This document shows, piece by piece, positions 28,695 to 39,135 of a stretch of 64,000 nt of DNA. The stretch covers positions 56,353 to 120,352 of the forward strand of contig CANPWL010000004.1 of the NCBI GenBank assembly GCA_947584375.1, written 5' to 3'. Source of the DNA: an uncultured Clostridia bacterium (lineage in GTDB: Bacteria; Bacillota; Clostridia; Oscillospirales; Ruminococcaceae). How positions within the stretch are numbered: the stretch's first letter is position 1; the number at the start of each line of letters is the position of its first letter. The notes under the pieces are model-generated. The model made no database searches and had not been told where the DNA came from. It worked only from the letters and a program-made list of their open reading frames with translations. A program made the translations under genes and the position numbers.

Positions 28695-30665
28695 ATGAAA
28701 AAAAGACTGTCTCCGATATTTATAATTTCATATTTATTGCTCAGCGCTGTTGGGATTTTTGCGTCTTGGTATATTTATGAAAAAACAGAATATCATAAAC
28801 TCGGAACAGTTCTGCTTGCTGTAACTTCGGTTGGATTTATTTTAATGACAACAGAAACAGTTCGTTTTTATGTTTACAGACTTAGATATATAGCAAAAAT
28901 GTCCAAAGATGTTTCAGCCACACAGAGAGAAACGCTTTATAATTTTCCTGCACCTGCTTTTATTATTGATGAAGACAATGTAATAGTTTGGCTGAATTCA
29001 CGTTTTGATAAAGAGGTTTTTAAGGAAAAGGACGCTTTCGGAGTTCGGTTAAATGACCTTATGGATATCAATTTCAATAAGTTATTTACAAAAAAAGGTA
29101 CACTTGTTACATATAAAGGGAAGTATTACCGTGCTTTGGCGGTAAATTCTGATACCAACAAGTCCGGGCTTACTATGATATACTTTAAGAACGAAACGGA
29201 TTTAGTAAATCTTGACTATGAGTATAGGCAGTCACGTCCGTCTGTTATGATAATATCGGTTGACGATTATGAAGATTTGCTCGAAAATGCAAGAGAGAGT
29301 GAAAAGGCTCATATTCTGGTTGAGATTGAAAAGCTCGTTGAAAACTTTATAGACAGCACGACAGGTGTTACCAAGAAAATATCAAATAACAAATTTTTCG
29401 TCGTTTTAGAAGAGCGTCATCTTTCAAAAATAATTGAGGAAAGATTCAGCATCTTGGAAATGGCAAGGAAAATTAATATAGGCGAAAGGCAGACTGTTAC
29501 GCTTTCCATCGGTGTCGGACACGGAGCTAAAACTTTGAATGAAAGTGAAATTTATGCAAGACAGGCACTTGATATGTGCTTAGGACGCGGCGGAGATCAG
29601 GCGGCAGTAAAAACGCAAAACGGATTTGAGTTTTATGGCGGCGTATCAAAGGGGATCGAAAAGAGAACCAAGGTCAAAGCGAGAATTATTGCTAATGCCA
29701 TAAACGAAAGTGTAAAAACATCGGATACTGTTTTTGTAATGGGACACAGGCTTGCCGACCTTGACAGCGTAGGCTCGGCAGTAGGCGTTGTTTCGCTCAT
29801 GCGGCAGATCGGAAAAAAATCGTTCGTTGTAGTTGAACCTGAGGAAAATCTTTCGGGTGTTTTGATTGACCACGTCAACAAAAACGAAAATGAAACATTT
29901 TTCATTCCTCCCGAACTTGCTATATCTATGAAAACAGATAATTCAACACTTATAATCGTTGATACTCACAATCCTGATATTCTTGACAGTTGTGAATTAT
30001 ATGAAATGTTTGATAAGGTCATTGTTATTGACCACCACAGAAAGATGGTAAAGCATATAGACAATTCAATAATATTCTATCATGAGCCTTATGCGTCGTC
30101 TGCCTCTGAGATGGTAACGGAGCTTGTTCAGTATTTTGGAGATAACATAAAATTGTCTCCATCAATAGCTGAATGTCTGCTGGCAGGAATTATGCTTGAT
30201 ACAAAGAATTTTGTAATGAGAACAGGCGTTAGGACATTTGAAGCAGCGGCATTTTTAAGAAAACTGGGAGCAGATACTGTTACGGTTAAAACGATGTTCT
30301 CAACATCGTTTGACTTATATAAAAAGAAAACAAATTTAATAACTAATGCAGTAATGCACAAAGGTTGTGCTATTACTATTACTGATGATGATGATAGAGA
30401 TACTATCAGAATAGCAGCTCCGCAGGCGGCGGATGAGATTTTATATATAAACGGTGTAATAGCTTCATTTGTTGTATATTCAGACGGTGGAAAAACTTCT
30501 ATCTCGGCACGCTCAACCGGAGATATGAATGTTCAGATAGTAATGGAGTCTTTAGGTGGCGGAGGTCATCAGACAATGGCGGGTGCTCAGCTTGACGCAG
30601 GTTTGGACGAGGCAACACAAAAGCTGAAATGGGCTATTGATAAATACTTTCAAGAGCAGCGATGA
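28695..30665 (+). CDS. gdpP: GdpP-like cyclic-di-AMP phosphodiesterase (degenerate GGDEF + DHH-DHHA1)
   Basis: N-terminal TMs; MGHRLADLDSVGSA, IVIDHHRKM, LGGGGHQTMAGAQ. Confidence 0.9.
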   Translation: MKKRLSPIFIISYLLLSAVGIFASWYIYEKTEYHKLGTVLLAVTSVGFILMTTETVRFYVYRLRYIAKMSKDVSATQRETLYNFPAPAFIIDEDNVIVWLNSRFDKEVFKEKDAFGVRLNDLMDINFNKLFTKKGTLVTYKGKYYRALAVNSDTNKSGLTMIYFKNETDLVNLDYEYRQSRPSVMIISVDDYEDLLENARESEKAHILVEIEKLVENFIDSTTGVTKKISNNKFFVVLEERHLSKIIEERFSILEMARKINIGERQTVTLSIGVGHGAKTLNESEIYARQALDMCLGRGGDQAAVKTQNGFEFYGGVSKGIEKRTKVKARIIANAINESVKTSDTVFVMGHRLADLDSVGSAVGVVSLMRQIGKKSFVVVEPEENLSGVLIDHVNKNENETFFIPPELAISMKTDNSTLIIVDTHNPDILDSCELYEMFDKVIVIDHHRKMVKHIDNSIIFYHEPYASSASEMVTELVQYFGDNIKLSPSIAECLLAGIMLDTKNFVMRTGVRTFEAAAFLRKLGADTVTVKTMFSTSFDLYKKKTNLITNAVMHKGCAITITDDDDRDTIRIAAPQAADEILYINGVIASFVVYSDGGKTSISARSTGDMNVQIVMESLGGGGHQTMAGAQLDAGLDEATQKLKWAIDKYFQEQR

Positions 30666-30740
30666 CCGGCGAGCCGCCGATGCTCTCCCGCCTTTGGAGA
30701 ATTAGATTAGCGTTTAATTTTGAGAAACGGCGGGTTGTAT
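30665..30740. repeat. Modular intergenic repeat copy immediately after gdpP stop
   Basis: CCGGCGAGCCGCCGATGCTCTCCCGCCTTTGGAGAATTAGATTAGCGTTTAATTTTGAGAAACGGCGGG. Confidence 0.75.
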
Positions 30741-30883
30741 TTTTATAAAATATGAAATGGTGACTAATGGTGACGTAGCAACGGTAAGATGCCGGAGGTT
30801 CGTTTTATTTAACAAGATTTAGGATTAATTATGAATATAGGCGGAGCTGTTTCCGTGAGAATATTGTAAGGAGCATAATAGTT

Positions 30884-31330
30884 ATGAAGGTAATTTTATT
30901 AAAGGACGTAAAAGGTTCAGGCAAAGCAGGAGACATTCTTAATGTTGCTGACGGATATGCAAGGAATTATTTAATTGCCCGTGGGTTTGCGTGCGAGGCA
31001 AATGCCAAGAACTTAAATGAACTTGAGGGCAAGAAGGCTTCTAAACAGCATAGGCTTGATGTTGAAAAAACAGAGAATGAGAAAGTCGCTGAAAGGCTTA
31101 AGGACAAGACGATAGAGATCAAGGCGAAAGCAGGACAGGGCGGAAGGCTGTTTGGTGCGGTAACTGCTCTTACTATCAGTGAGAAGATAAAAGAACTTTA
31201 CGGTATAAATATTGATAAAAAGAAGATTTCTACAAGCGGTGAAATAAAAAGTTACGGTGATTTTAATGCAAATGTTAAACTTTCGCAGGGTGTTAATTTT
31301 TCTATAAAAGTAAAGGTAGTAGAATTATAA
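30884..31330 (+). CDS. rplI: 50S ribosomal protein L9
   Basis: [31 protein letters not shown]. Confidence 0.98.
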   Translation: MKVILLKDVKGSGKAGDILNVADGYARNYLIARGFACEANAKNLNELEGKKASKQHRLDVEKTENEKVAERLKDKTIEIKAKAGQGGRLFGAVTALTISEKIKELYGINIDKKKISTSGEIKSYGDFNANVKLSQGVNFSIKVKVVEL

Positions 31331-31401
31331 ATTATTTGAGATATTACGTAAATGGCTTTTTGCAGGCTGTTACATAGTTATTCGGAAAGGAGTGTTTTAT
31401 T

Positions 31402-32751
31402 ATGGAATTAAATATTCAGTCTGAATTTACAGGCAGGGAAATTCCATACAGCCTTGAGGCTGAACAGACCGTTCTCGGCGGAGTTTTAATTGATTCACAG
31501 AAAACGCTTCCTACCGTTATAGAGATGTTAAAGCCTGAATGCTTTTACAACGACAAGCATAAGCAGATATTCAGCATAATGCTGAGAATGTTTTCAAATA
31601 ATGAAACTGTTGACATTATCACAGTAGGTAATGAATCTTATGAAACCGGCGTTTTTGAAACAAGCGTAATGGCTAAGACATACCTTAAAGGTATGATGGA
31701 AAATGTTCCGTCTATTTCAAATATCGCCAGCTATTGCAAGATAATTGAGGATAAATTCTATTTAAGATCACTTATTGAAACTGCACAGGATATTATAGAT
31801 AAGGCGGCAAACACAGTTGACGCGGAAAATCTTCTTGATGTTGCAGAGCAAAGAATTTATGATATAAGAAAGGGCAAGGCGTCAAACGGTCTTACTAAAA
31901 TTGATGAGATTATAATAGAATCTTATGACAGACTTCAAAAGATCTCGGGTTCGGATAAGGAAAAGTTTTTAGGAGCAAAAACAGGATTTAATCTTATTGA
32001 CAGCTATACAACAGGTCTTAATAAATCAGATTTAATAATTGTAGCGGCACGTCCCGGAATGGGAAAATCAGCATTCGCTTTAAATATTGCTAGAAACATG
32101 TGCAGAACTTCTGACAAGGAGATCGCTATTTTTTCACTAGAAATGGGAAAGGAACAGCTTGTAACCCGTATGCTTTCTTCTGAATCATTAGTAAGCAACA
32201 ATACTCTGAGAAGCGGTATGCTTGAAGTTGAGGACTGGACTAAACTTGCCGAAGGAGCAAGGGCTCTTTCAGAGCTTCCTATTTTCATAGATGATTCGGC
32301 GGGAATAACGGTTCCGCAGATGAAAGCAAAGCTTAGACGAATGAGAAATCTAGGTTTAGTGGTTGTTGACTATCTCCAGCTTATGGAAAGTCCTAACAAA
32401 CATTCAAACCGTGTTACTGAGGTTTCTGAGATAACAAGACAGTTAAAGCTTATGGCAAAGGAACTTGATGTTCCGGTAATATGTCTTTCACAGCTTGCCC
32501 GTGGACCGGAGAACAGGACCGACCACAGACCTTTGCTTGCAGATTTGCGTGAATCCGGTTCTATTGAGCAGGACGCTGATATTGTAATGTTTTTATATCG
32601 TGATGGATATTATGATAAGCAAAATCCCAATCAAGGTGATTCGGAGTGCATTATTGCCAAAAACCGTCATGGCGAAACTGGTACTGTAAAATTAGCATGG
32701 CTTGGCGAATACACTTTGTTTAGAAGTATAGATGTTATCAGAGAGCAGTAG
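31402..32751 (+). CDS. dnaB: Replicative DNA helicase
   Basis: 449 aa; IPYSLEAEQTVLGGVL, AARPGMGKSAFALNIA, LVVVDYLQLM. Confidence 0.97.
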   Translation: MELNIQSEFTGREIPYSLEAEQTVLGGVLIDSQKTLPTVIEMLKPECFYNDKHKQIFSIMLRMFSNNETVDIITVGNESYETGVFETSVMAKTYLKGMMENVPSISNIASYCKIIEDKFYLRSLIETAQDIIDKAANTVDAENLLDVAEQRIYDIRKGKASNGLTKIDEIIIESYDRLQKISGSDKEKFLGAKTGFNLIDSYTTGLNKSDLIIVAARPGMGKSAFALNIARNMCRTSDKEIAIFSLEMGKEQLVTRMLSSESLVSNNTLRSGMLEVEDWTKLAEGARALSELPIFIDDSAGITVPQMKAKLRRMRNLGLVVVDYLQLMESPNKHSNRVTEVSEITRQLKLMAKELDVPVICLSQLARGPENRTDHRPLLADLRESGSIEQDADIVMFLYRDGYYDKQNPNQGDSECIIAKNRHGETGTVKLAWLGEYTLFRSIDVIREQ

Positions 32752-32759
32752 ATTAAAAA

Positions 32760-32802
32760 AATGGATAACAGATAATTGATAGAAAATTGTCTGTTATCCA
32801 TT
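32760..32802. repeat. 13-bp inverted repeat between dnaB and tilS
   Basis: AATGGATAACAGA ... TCTGTTATCCATT. Confidence 0.75.
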
Positions 32803-32826
32803 AATACTATGAAATGGAGTATTATT

Positions 32827-34170
32827 ATGCTCGAAAAAGTAAAAAACACAATATTGAAATATAATATGCTTTCTCACTCGGACAGTGTTCTTGTCGGACT
32901 CTCAGGAGGTGCGGACAGTGTATCTCTTTTAGTATGTTTAAAGGAATTGGGTTACGATGTTTCCGCTGTTCACATTAACCATAATCTTAGAGGTAGGGAA
33001 AGTGACCGTGACGAACAGTTCTGCGTTGAGCTTTGTACTCACCTTAACATACCATTGACTGTTAAAAGTATTGACGTAAAAGCTTATTGCCATGGAAATA
33101 AACTGGGCGTCGAGGAGGGGGCAAGAGAACTTAGATACAAGGCTTTCTCTGAGGCTAAGACTGATAAGATCTGTACGGCACATACGCTTTCTGACAGTGT
33201 TGAAACTATGCTTATAAATCTAGTAAGGGGAACGGCTCTTAAAGGTCTTTGCGGAGTACCTTATAAGCGAGGGAACATAGTGCGTCCTCTTATTGAATGT
33301 ACAAGAGAAGAGGTTGAGGACTTTTTAAGTTCACGTAATATCAGGTATGTAAACGATTCAACAAATTATTCTGATGATTATACAAGAAATAAGTTTAGGC
33401 ATTGGGTCATTCCTCAGCTTATTGAAATTTCAAATGAACAAAACGGGAGCTTTTATAAAAGCATCAACAAGACGTTGTTATCTTTAAATCTTGATGAGAG
33501 CTATTTAAACAGTGAGGCTGTAAATTTACTTAAAAAGGCGCTGATAGATGAGAATATTTATAATGCCGAAATGATTTTTTCAGCTCATGAGGCTATTGCA
33601 AATCGTGTGCTTATAATGCTTTTAAAAAGTTATGGGGTGCAAATATCATCGGCAAAGCTTGATGATTTGAAACAAGCCTGTTATGCAAATAAAAAAATAA
33701 ATCTTAAAAAAAATGTTTATGCAAGCGTTAAATCGGGAAAGCTAATTTTCAGTGGGGAAATTGAAAAAGCGGAGAATTATTTAAAAGAAATCAGCTTTGA
33801 AAATTTAAGTATAAATGAAATTTTTGTGGACTTTTTTGGAAGAGAAGTAACTTTATCCATTATTGACAGAGATATTCGATTGCCTGATATTCACAATATG
33901 TTTACAAAGAAAAATATTGATTATGATAAAATAAAAGGTAGAGTTTTTCTGAGAAACCGTTTAAGCGGAGATAAAATAAGGCTTCCTGAAAGAGGGATAA
34001 CAAAAACTTTAAAGAAGCTTTATAATGAGAGTATTCCGCTTGACAACCGTTATAAGACGGTAGTTCTAAGCGATGATAACGGAGTGATATTTGTTGAAGG
34101 CTTCGGCGCTGACGAGCGCGTTTCGTCGGACGAAAACACAAAACGAATTTTAAATGTTAGAATATCATAA
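32827..34170 (+). CDS. tilS: tRNA(Ile)-lysidine synthetase
   Basis: [32 protein letters not shown]; likely ATG at 32827. Confidence 0.94.
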   Translation: MLEKVKNTILKYNMLSHSDSVLVGLSGGADSVSLLVCLKELGYDVSAVHINHNLRGRESDRDEQFCVELCTHLNIPLTVKSIDVKAYCHGNKLGVEEGARELRYKAFSEAKTDKICTAHTLSDSVETMLINLVRGTALKGLCGVPYKRGNIVRPLIECTREEVEDFLSSRNIRYVNDSTNYSDDYTRNKFRHWVIPQLIEISNEQNGSFYKSINKTLLSLNLDESYLNSEAVNLLKKALIDENIYNAEMIFSAHEAIANRVLIMLLKSYGVQISSAKLDDLKQACYANKKINLKKNVYASVKSGKLIFSGEIEKAENYLKEISFENLSINEIFVDFFGREVTLSIIDRDIRLPDIHNMFTKKNIDYDKIKGRVFLRNRLSGDKIRLPERGITKTLKKLYNESIPLDNRYKTVVLSDDNGVIFVEGFGADERVSSDENTKRILNVRIS

Positions 34171-34283
34171 AACTATCACATTACAATGATAAACTTGTAA
34201 CAAGAAACAAAAAGCAATATACTAATGATAGGTTAATGTATCTTGCTTATGGTTTCTTGCATCTATTAGAAGGAGTTGACAAA

Positions 34284-36164
34284 TTGAAACAAAATAAAAA
34301 CAAGAGTTTAATTATTTATATTTTGGTATCAATAGTAATAATAACTGGACTGGTATATTTACTTCATAATGTAAATAAGGAGAACGAAGAGGTCGACTAT
34401 TCGACAATAACGGGATATTTTAATGACCTCAAGGTATCTGAGTTTACGCTTGATCTTGGAACAGGAGAGCTTACCTATAAACTTATCGGTTCGGCTAAAG
34501 AAAAGAAATACACAGTACCAAGTGCAACAGCGTTTTACAACAAGTTATTTAATGATCAGTATGATTATCAAGTAAAGTATAATGAAAAGCATCCCGATAA
34601 ACCTCTTAAAATGAATATGAAAAAGGTTAAGGATAACAGCTTTTGGCTTAATCTTATTCCTACTTTGCTTATATTAGGAACAATGGGAGTACTTGTTTAT
34701 CTTATGATGAAAACTACCGGCGGCGGTGGAAAGATAGGCAATTTCGGAAGGTCTAATGCAAAGCAACATATGGTTACCAGCAAAAAAGCTACTTTTGACG
34801 ATGTAGCAGGAGCGGATGAAGAAAAGGAAGAGCTTGCAGAGATCGTAGATTTTCTTAAGGATTCCAAGAAATATAATGAGATAGGTGCAAGAGTTCCGAA
34901 GGGAGTACTGCTTTTAGGACCTCCGGGAACCGGTAAAACATTGCTTGCACGTGCTGTTGCAGGAGAAGCGGGAGTTCCGTTTTTCTCAATTTCAGGATCA
35001 GATTTTGTTGAGATGTTTGTCGGAGTTGGTGCTTCTAGAGTGAGAGATTTGTTCTCAGAGGCTAAGAAAAACGCACCTGCTATTATATTCATAGACGAGA
35101 TTGACGCGGTAGGACGTCAGAGAGGAGCAGGACTTGGCGGAGGTCATGATGAGCGTGAGCAAACGCTTAACCAACTTCTTGTTGAGATGGACGGATTTAC
35201 AGGAAACGAGGGTATAATCGTTATGGCGGCAACGAACCGCCGTGATATTCTTGATCCTGCTTTGCTTCGTCCCGGAAGATTTGACAGGCAGATATTAGTT
35301 TCATACCCTGATGTGAAGGGCAGAGAGGAGATACTGAAAGTCCACTCGAGAAACAAACCGTTAGCCCCTGACGTTGATTTAAAGACTATTGCAAAGACCA
35401 CTGTTGGCTTTACCGGTGCCGACTTGGAGAACCTCATAAACGAAGCAAGTCTTCTTGCGGCAAGAAAGAACAGAAAGGCTATCACCAGAGAGGATTTAGA
35501 AGAGGCGTCAATCAAGGTAATTGCCGGACCCGAAAAACGCTCAAGAGTTGTTACCGAGAATGAAAAAAGGCTTACTGCTTATCATGAGGGCGGCCATGCG
35601 ATCTGTACCTATTATTGCGAGAAGCAGGATAAGGTTCATCAGGTATCAATTATTCCGAGAGGCGCTGCAGGAGGTTTTACGCTGTCATTGCCTGAAAAGG
35701 ATAAAGCATATGTTTCAAGAAAGGAAATGTATCAGAGCATTATTGTTCTGCTTGGAGGACGTGTGGCTGAAAAGATAATTCTAGACGATATTTCCACAGG
35801 TGCTTCAAACGACCTTGAACGTGCTACTTCTACTGCGAGAAGTATGGTTACGAGATACGGTTTCAGCGATAAGCTCGGACCGGTAGTTTACGGAAATGAT
35901 GAACACGAGGTCTTTTTAGGACGTGATTATACAAACGGCAACCGTTATAGCGAGGAGGTTGCTTATCAGATAGACAGCGAGATAAAGAGTATCATCGAAA
36001 GTTGCTTTAAGGACGCAGAGAAAATTCTAAGAGAGCATACCGATCAGCTACATTTAGTTGCGGATTATCTTATTAAGAATGAAAAGATTGACGGCGATGA
36101 TTTTGAAGCGTTGATGAAAGGCGAACTTACTGATAAATCTGACGAAGACGATACTGATGACTAG
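34284..36164 (+). CDS. ftsH: ATP-dependent zinc metalloprotease FtsH
   Basis: [27 protein letters not shown]; likely TTG start at 34284 after AAGGAG. Confidence 0.97.
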   Translation: MKQNKNKSLIIYILVSIVIITGLVYLLHNVNKENEEVDYSTITGYFNDLKVSEFTLDLGTGELTYKLIGSAKEKKYTVPSATAFYNKLFNDQYDYQVKYNEKHPDKPLKMNMKKVKDNSFWLNLIPTLLILGTMGVLVYLMMKTTGGGGKIGNFGRSNAKQHMVTSKKATFDDVAGADEEKEELAEIVDFLKDSKKYNEIGARVPKGVLLLGPPGTGKTLLARAVAGEAGVPFFSISGSDFVEMFVGVGASRVRDLFSEAKKNAPAIIFIDEIDAVGRQRGAGLGGGHDEREQTLNQLLVEMDGFTGNEGIIVMAATNRRDILDPALLRPGRFDRQILVSYPDVKGREEILKVHSRNKPLAPDVDLKTIAKTTVGFTGADLENLINEASLLAARKNRKAITREDLEEASIKVIAGPEKRSRVVTENEKRLTAYHEGGHAICTYYCEKQDKVHQVSIIPRGAAGGFTLSLPEKDKAYVSRKEMYQSIIVLLGGRVAEKIILDDISTGASNDLERATSTARSMVTRYGFSDKLGPVVYGNDEHEVFLGRDYTNGNRYSEEVAYQIDSEIKSIIESCFKDAEKILREHTDQLHLVADYLIKNEKIDGDDFEALMKGELTDKSDEDDTDD

Positions 36165-36315
36165 ACGTATACTGAAACAAGAGATCAAATGTCGGTATTA
36201 GCTGATATCAGAAACTAAAACTTGTTTTTGTTGTCTTGTATTTGACTTTTAGTTCAAGACCGATAGTTTATGAAAATAGCTGTTGAATTAAAACAAAATT
36301 TGTGATATAATATAT

Positions 36316-36350
36316 AAATGACTGTTATACTATGATAGTATCAGTCATTT
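36316..36350 (+). promoter_or_regulatory. 5'-terminal hairpin of P-loop NTPase transcript
   Basis: AAATGACTG TT ATACTA TGA TAGTAT CAGTCATTT, right after TTGAAT-17-TATAAT. Confidence 0.6.
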
Positions 36351-36410
36351 ATTTGCATATAAAGAATAATATTTTTTAATGATTTTGTTTTACTTAAATG
36401 GGGGTAGATT

Positions 36411-37073
36411 TTGAAAAAGGTTACTATTATCACCGGACATTACGGAAGTGGAAAAACTAATATTTCTGTTAATCTTGCACTTGAAACTGCTAAGACCGGA
36501 GAAAGGGTTGCAGTAGTCGATTTGGATATTGTAAACCCATATTTCAGAACCGCCGATTTCAAAGACCTTTTTTCTGATTACAATATAGACCTTATAACGC
36601 CTATGTATGCAAATTCCAACCTTGACATTCCGGCGATCAGCTTTGACCTTGAAAGACTTACCTCTGAAAAAGGATATCTTATAATAGATGTCGGCGGAGA
36701 CGACAGCGGATCGACGGCTTTGGGAAGATATAAATCCGTTTTTGATGTGCTTGCCGAGTCGGGCGATATTGATATGCTTTATGTTATAAATAAGTACAGG
36801 CTCCTTACTAAAACTCCAAATGAAGCTGTTCAGTTAATGAGAGAGATAGAATATACTGCTCGTTTTAAGCATACGGGTATAATAAACAACTCAAACCTCG
36901 GTGAGGAAACGGATATGCAAACCGTTTTGGATTCGCTTGATTATGCTGACGAGGTATCAAAGCAGACTGGACTTCCTATCGTATTTACATCGTCACCCTG
37001 CGAGTTTGATTGTGAACGCACTAATATAAAGTTAATAAATCGTTATGTGCGCAATATTTGGGAAAATGGCTAA
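36411..37073 (+). CDS. MinD/ParA-like P-loop ATPase
   Basis: ITGHYGSGKTNISVNLALETAKTGERVAVVDLDIVNPYFRTAD; TTG start. Confidence 0.85.
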   Translation: MKKVTIITGHYGSGKTNISVNLALETAKTGERVAVVDLDIVNPYFRTADFKDLFSDYNIDLITPMYANSNLDIPAISFDLERLTSEKGYLIIDVGGDDSGSTALGRYKSVFDVLAESGDIDMLYVINKYRLLTKTPNEAVQLMREIEYTARFKHTGIINNSNLGEETDMQTVLDSLDYADEVSKQTGLPIVFTSSPCEFDCERTNIKLINRYVRNIWENG

Positions 37074-37109
37074 GCCATTTTCCCAGAGGCAAGAGATTTA
37101 GAGGCAAGA

Positions 37110-37188
37110 AGCAAGACCGGCGAGCCGCCGGTGGTTCAGCCGCCTTTGAAAAGTTTGTAAAAGGTTATAGTTAGCACAACGGCGGGTC
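37110..37188. repeat. Modular intergenic repeat copy
   Basis: ACCGGCGAGCCGCCGGTGGTTCAGCCGCCTTTGAAAAGTTTGTAAAAGGTTATAGTTAGCACAACGGCGGG. Confidence 0.8.
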
Positions 37189-37233
37189 GGAATAATTGAC
37201 AATTGATAATGGATAATTATTAATTGAAATAAA

Positions 37234-37446
37234 TTATTCTTCCGCCTCTTGCATAAGTTCATTACAATGTTCGCTTAATTTTGTGGCTTCATAAGCTAAA
37301 CATTCAAATGCTCCTCTGAAAACGTCGTTTTCAAAGGAATTGATATAGCTTAATAAGCATACCTGAGCAAGTCCTGATAACATTTCAGCCTCTTTCATTA
37401 CTTCTTCAAAATCAACTAAATGAATAGCTCTAAATTTTCTGTTCAT
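37234..37446 (-). CDS. Small acidic partner protein of Arc-like module, copy 2
   Basis: MNRKFRAIHLVDFEEVMKEAEMLSGLAQVCLLSYINSFENDVFRGAFECLAYEATKLSEHCNELMQEAEE; same SD-ATG context (AAAAAGGAAGTGACATCAATGA) as ORF 710-940. Confidence 0.65.
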   Translation of the reverse strand: MNRKFRAIHLVDFEEVMKEAEMLSGLAQVCLLSYINSFENDVFRGAFECLAYEATKLSEHCNELMQEAEE

Positions 37447-37486
37447 TGATGTCACTTCCTTTTTAGAATGTAACTGTACTTATGTT

Positions 37487-37520
37487 ATGACGTCATATAA
37501 ATATTATAATATGACGTCAT
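37487..37520. promoter_or_regulatory. Two perfect ATGACGTCAT palindromes 24 bp apart in a divergent promoter
   Basis: ATGACGTCAT at 37487-37496 and 37511-37520. Confidence 0.75.
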
Positions 37521-37633
37521 ATGATATGCAATATGCAAAACATACAAATTAATACGATTTATATTTGTATATATTGATTAAAATATACAAATGTGATATA
37601 TTTATTTAAAATATTATTGGGTGGTGAAAAAAT

Positions 37634-37828
37634 ATGCCTGCTAGTAAAGATAAGATAAAAGCAATTGATAAATACAACAAAGAGCACTATGAAAGAATAG
37701 AGATGAGAGTTCCTATAGGTAAAAAGGAAAAACTTGCAGCACATGCAAAGGAGTATGACGGTTCTCTGAACAAGTTTCTTAATCGAGCAGCTGATGAAGC
37801 TATAGAAAGAGATAAAAATAGTGTGTAA
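37634..37828 (+). CDS. Arc-like ribbon-helix-helix small protein, divergent copy 4
   Basis: MPASKDKIKAIDKYNKEHYERIEMRVPIGKKEKLAAHAKEYDGSLNKFLNRAADEAIERDKNSV. Confidence 0.75.
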   Translation: MPASKDKIKAIDKYNKEHYERIEMRVPIGKKEKLAAHAKEYDGSLNKFLNRAADEAIERDKNSV

Positions 37829-37996
37829 TTGCATTATACACTTGTGCGAGTGAATAGTCATTGGTAAACACTCACAATGCTTAGTGAATATATTTATGTA
37901 TCTTGTACAGTTGGCACAAATATTGTAATATATTATAATTAAACAGTTAGTAGGTAAGTAATTAAAGACCGTTGACAAATAAAAGAGGTGTTTAAA

Positions 37997-38209
37997 ATGC
38001 CATTTAAATATGACAAGCTATTTGAATTGCTGAAAGAAAAAGAATTTTCCACATATAAAATCAGAAAGGAAAATCTTATTTCTCAGGCGGCACTGACCAA
38101 AATGAAAAATGGCAAGGGAAATATAGATACAAGAACTTTAGAACGTATTTGTAAATTATTAAATTGCCAGCCTGGAGATATTATGGAGTATGTAGATGAA
38201 GAAGGATAG
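37997..38209 (+). CDS. Small XRE-type HTH protein, paralog 1
   Basis: STYKIRKENLISQAALTKMKNGKGNIDTRTLERICKLLNCQPGDIMEYVDEE. Confidence 0.85.
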   Translation: MPFKYDKLFELLKEKEFSTYKIRKENLISQAALTKMKNGKGNIDTRTLERICKLLNCQPGDIMEYVDEEG

Positions 38210-38230
38210 TAGTGAAAGGTAGTATTGTAT

Positions 38231-38452
38231 ATGGCTATAAAATTTGAAAAGCTATTTAGTTTAATGAAAAAAAGAGGATTAAGTACATATAGAATAAGAC
38301 AGGAAAATATTATATCTCAGAGTGCATTAACAGCATTAAACAATGATAGAAGTGTAACTACTGATACAATAAATAAACTATGCAAAGCTTTGAATTGCCA
38401 ACCCGGAGATATTATGGAATATGTAGATGATGATACAATAAACAATGGATAA
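38231..38452 (+). CDS. Small XRE-type HTH protein, paralog 2
   Basis: STYRIRQENIISQSALTALNNDRSVTTDTINKLCKALNCQPGDIMEYVDDD. Confidence 0.85.
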   Translation: MAIKFEKLFSLMKKRGLSTYRIRQENIISQSALTALNNDRSVTTDTINKLCKALNCQPGDIMEYVDDDTINNG

Positions 38453-38626
38453 TTAATTATAAATTGTCAACATTGCTGTTAGATGTTCACATATGTCACT
38501 TCCTTTATTTAATATGATTATATTATACACCTAAAATTTATGTATGTAAATATGGCAACATACACGAATTTTGAGTGAATAAAATGTGTATATTGTATAC
38601 AAAATATATGTAATGGAGGCGGTAAT

Positions 38627-38851
38627 GTGCCAATAAAATATAAAATCAATATTTTGGCAGAATTAAAAGCTACTGGATATTCAACATATAGGTTAAGAAA
38701 AGAAAAAATTTTCGGAGAGCGGACTATGCAAAAATTCAGAAAAGGAGATATAGTCAACGCTGAAAATCTGGCGGTTATATGTAAGCTGTTAAATTGCCAA
38801 CCCGGAGATATTATGGAATATGTAGATGATGATACAATAGAGAATGAATAA
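38627..38851 (+). CDS. Small XRE-type HTH protein, paralog 3 (GTG start)
   Basis: STYRLRKEKIFGERTMQKFRKGDIVNAENLAVICKLLNCQPGDIMEYVDDD; SD GGAGG upstream. Confidence 0.8.
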   Translation: MPIKYKINILAELKATGYSTYRLRKEKIFGERTMQKFRKGDIVNAENLAVICKLLNCQPGDIMEYVDDDTIENE

Positions 38852-38896
38852 TTAATAATTATTTTTAAAAATATACGAGGAGGAATAAATATAACT

Positions 38897-39103
38897 ATGG
38901 CTAAAATTAATGTTAATTTTGAAAAATGCAAAGGCTGCGGTCTTTGTACAACAGCCTGTCCAAAGAAGATCGTTGAGCTTCAAAAGAAAAAGAGAAACTC
39001 AAAGGGCTATTTCACGGCAATATGTATTGATGATGACGCTTGTATAGGATGTAAGAGCTGTGCAATTATGTGTCCCGACTGTTGTATAACTGTTGAGAGA
39101 TAA
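38897..39103 (+). CDS. 4Fe-4S ferredoxin subunit of 2-oxoacid:ferredoxin oxidoreductase
   Basis: CKGCGLCTTACP and CIGCKSCAIMCP. Confidence 0.92.
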   Translation: MAKINVNFEKCKGCGLCTTACPKKIVELQKKKRNSKGYFTAICIDDDACIGCKSCAIMCPDCCITVER

Positions 39104-39135
39104 AGAAAATATCTATATAGATGGAGTTGAATTAA

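Noticed and set aside
37559-37978. 139-aa minus ORF antisense to RHH copy 4
   Set aside because: Hydrophobic/Cys-rich antisense frame, overlaps the conserved RHH gene and its promoter.
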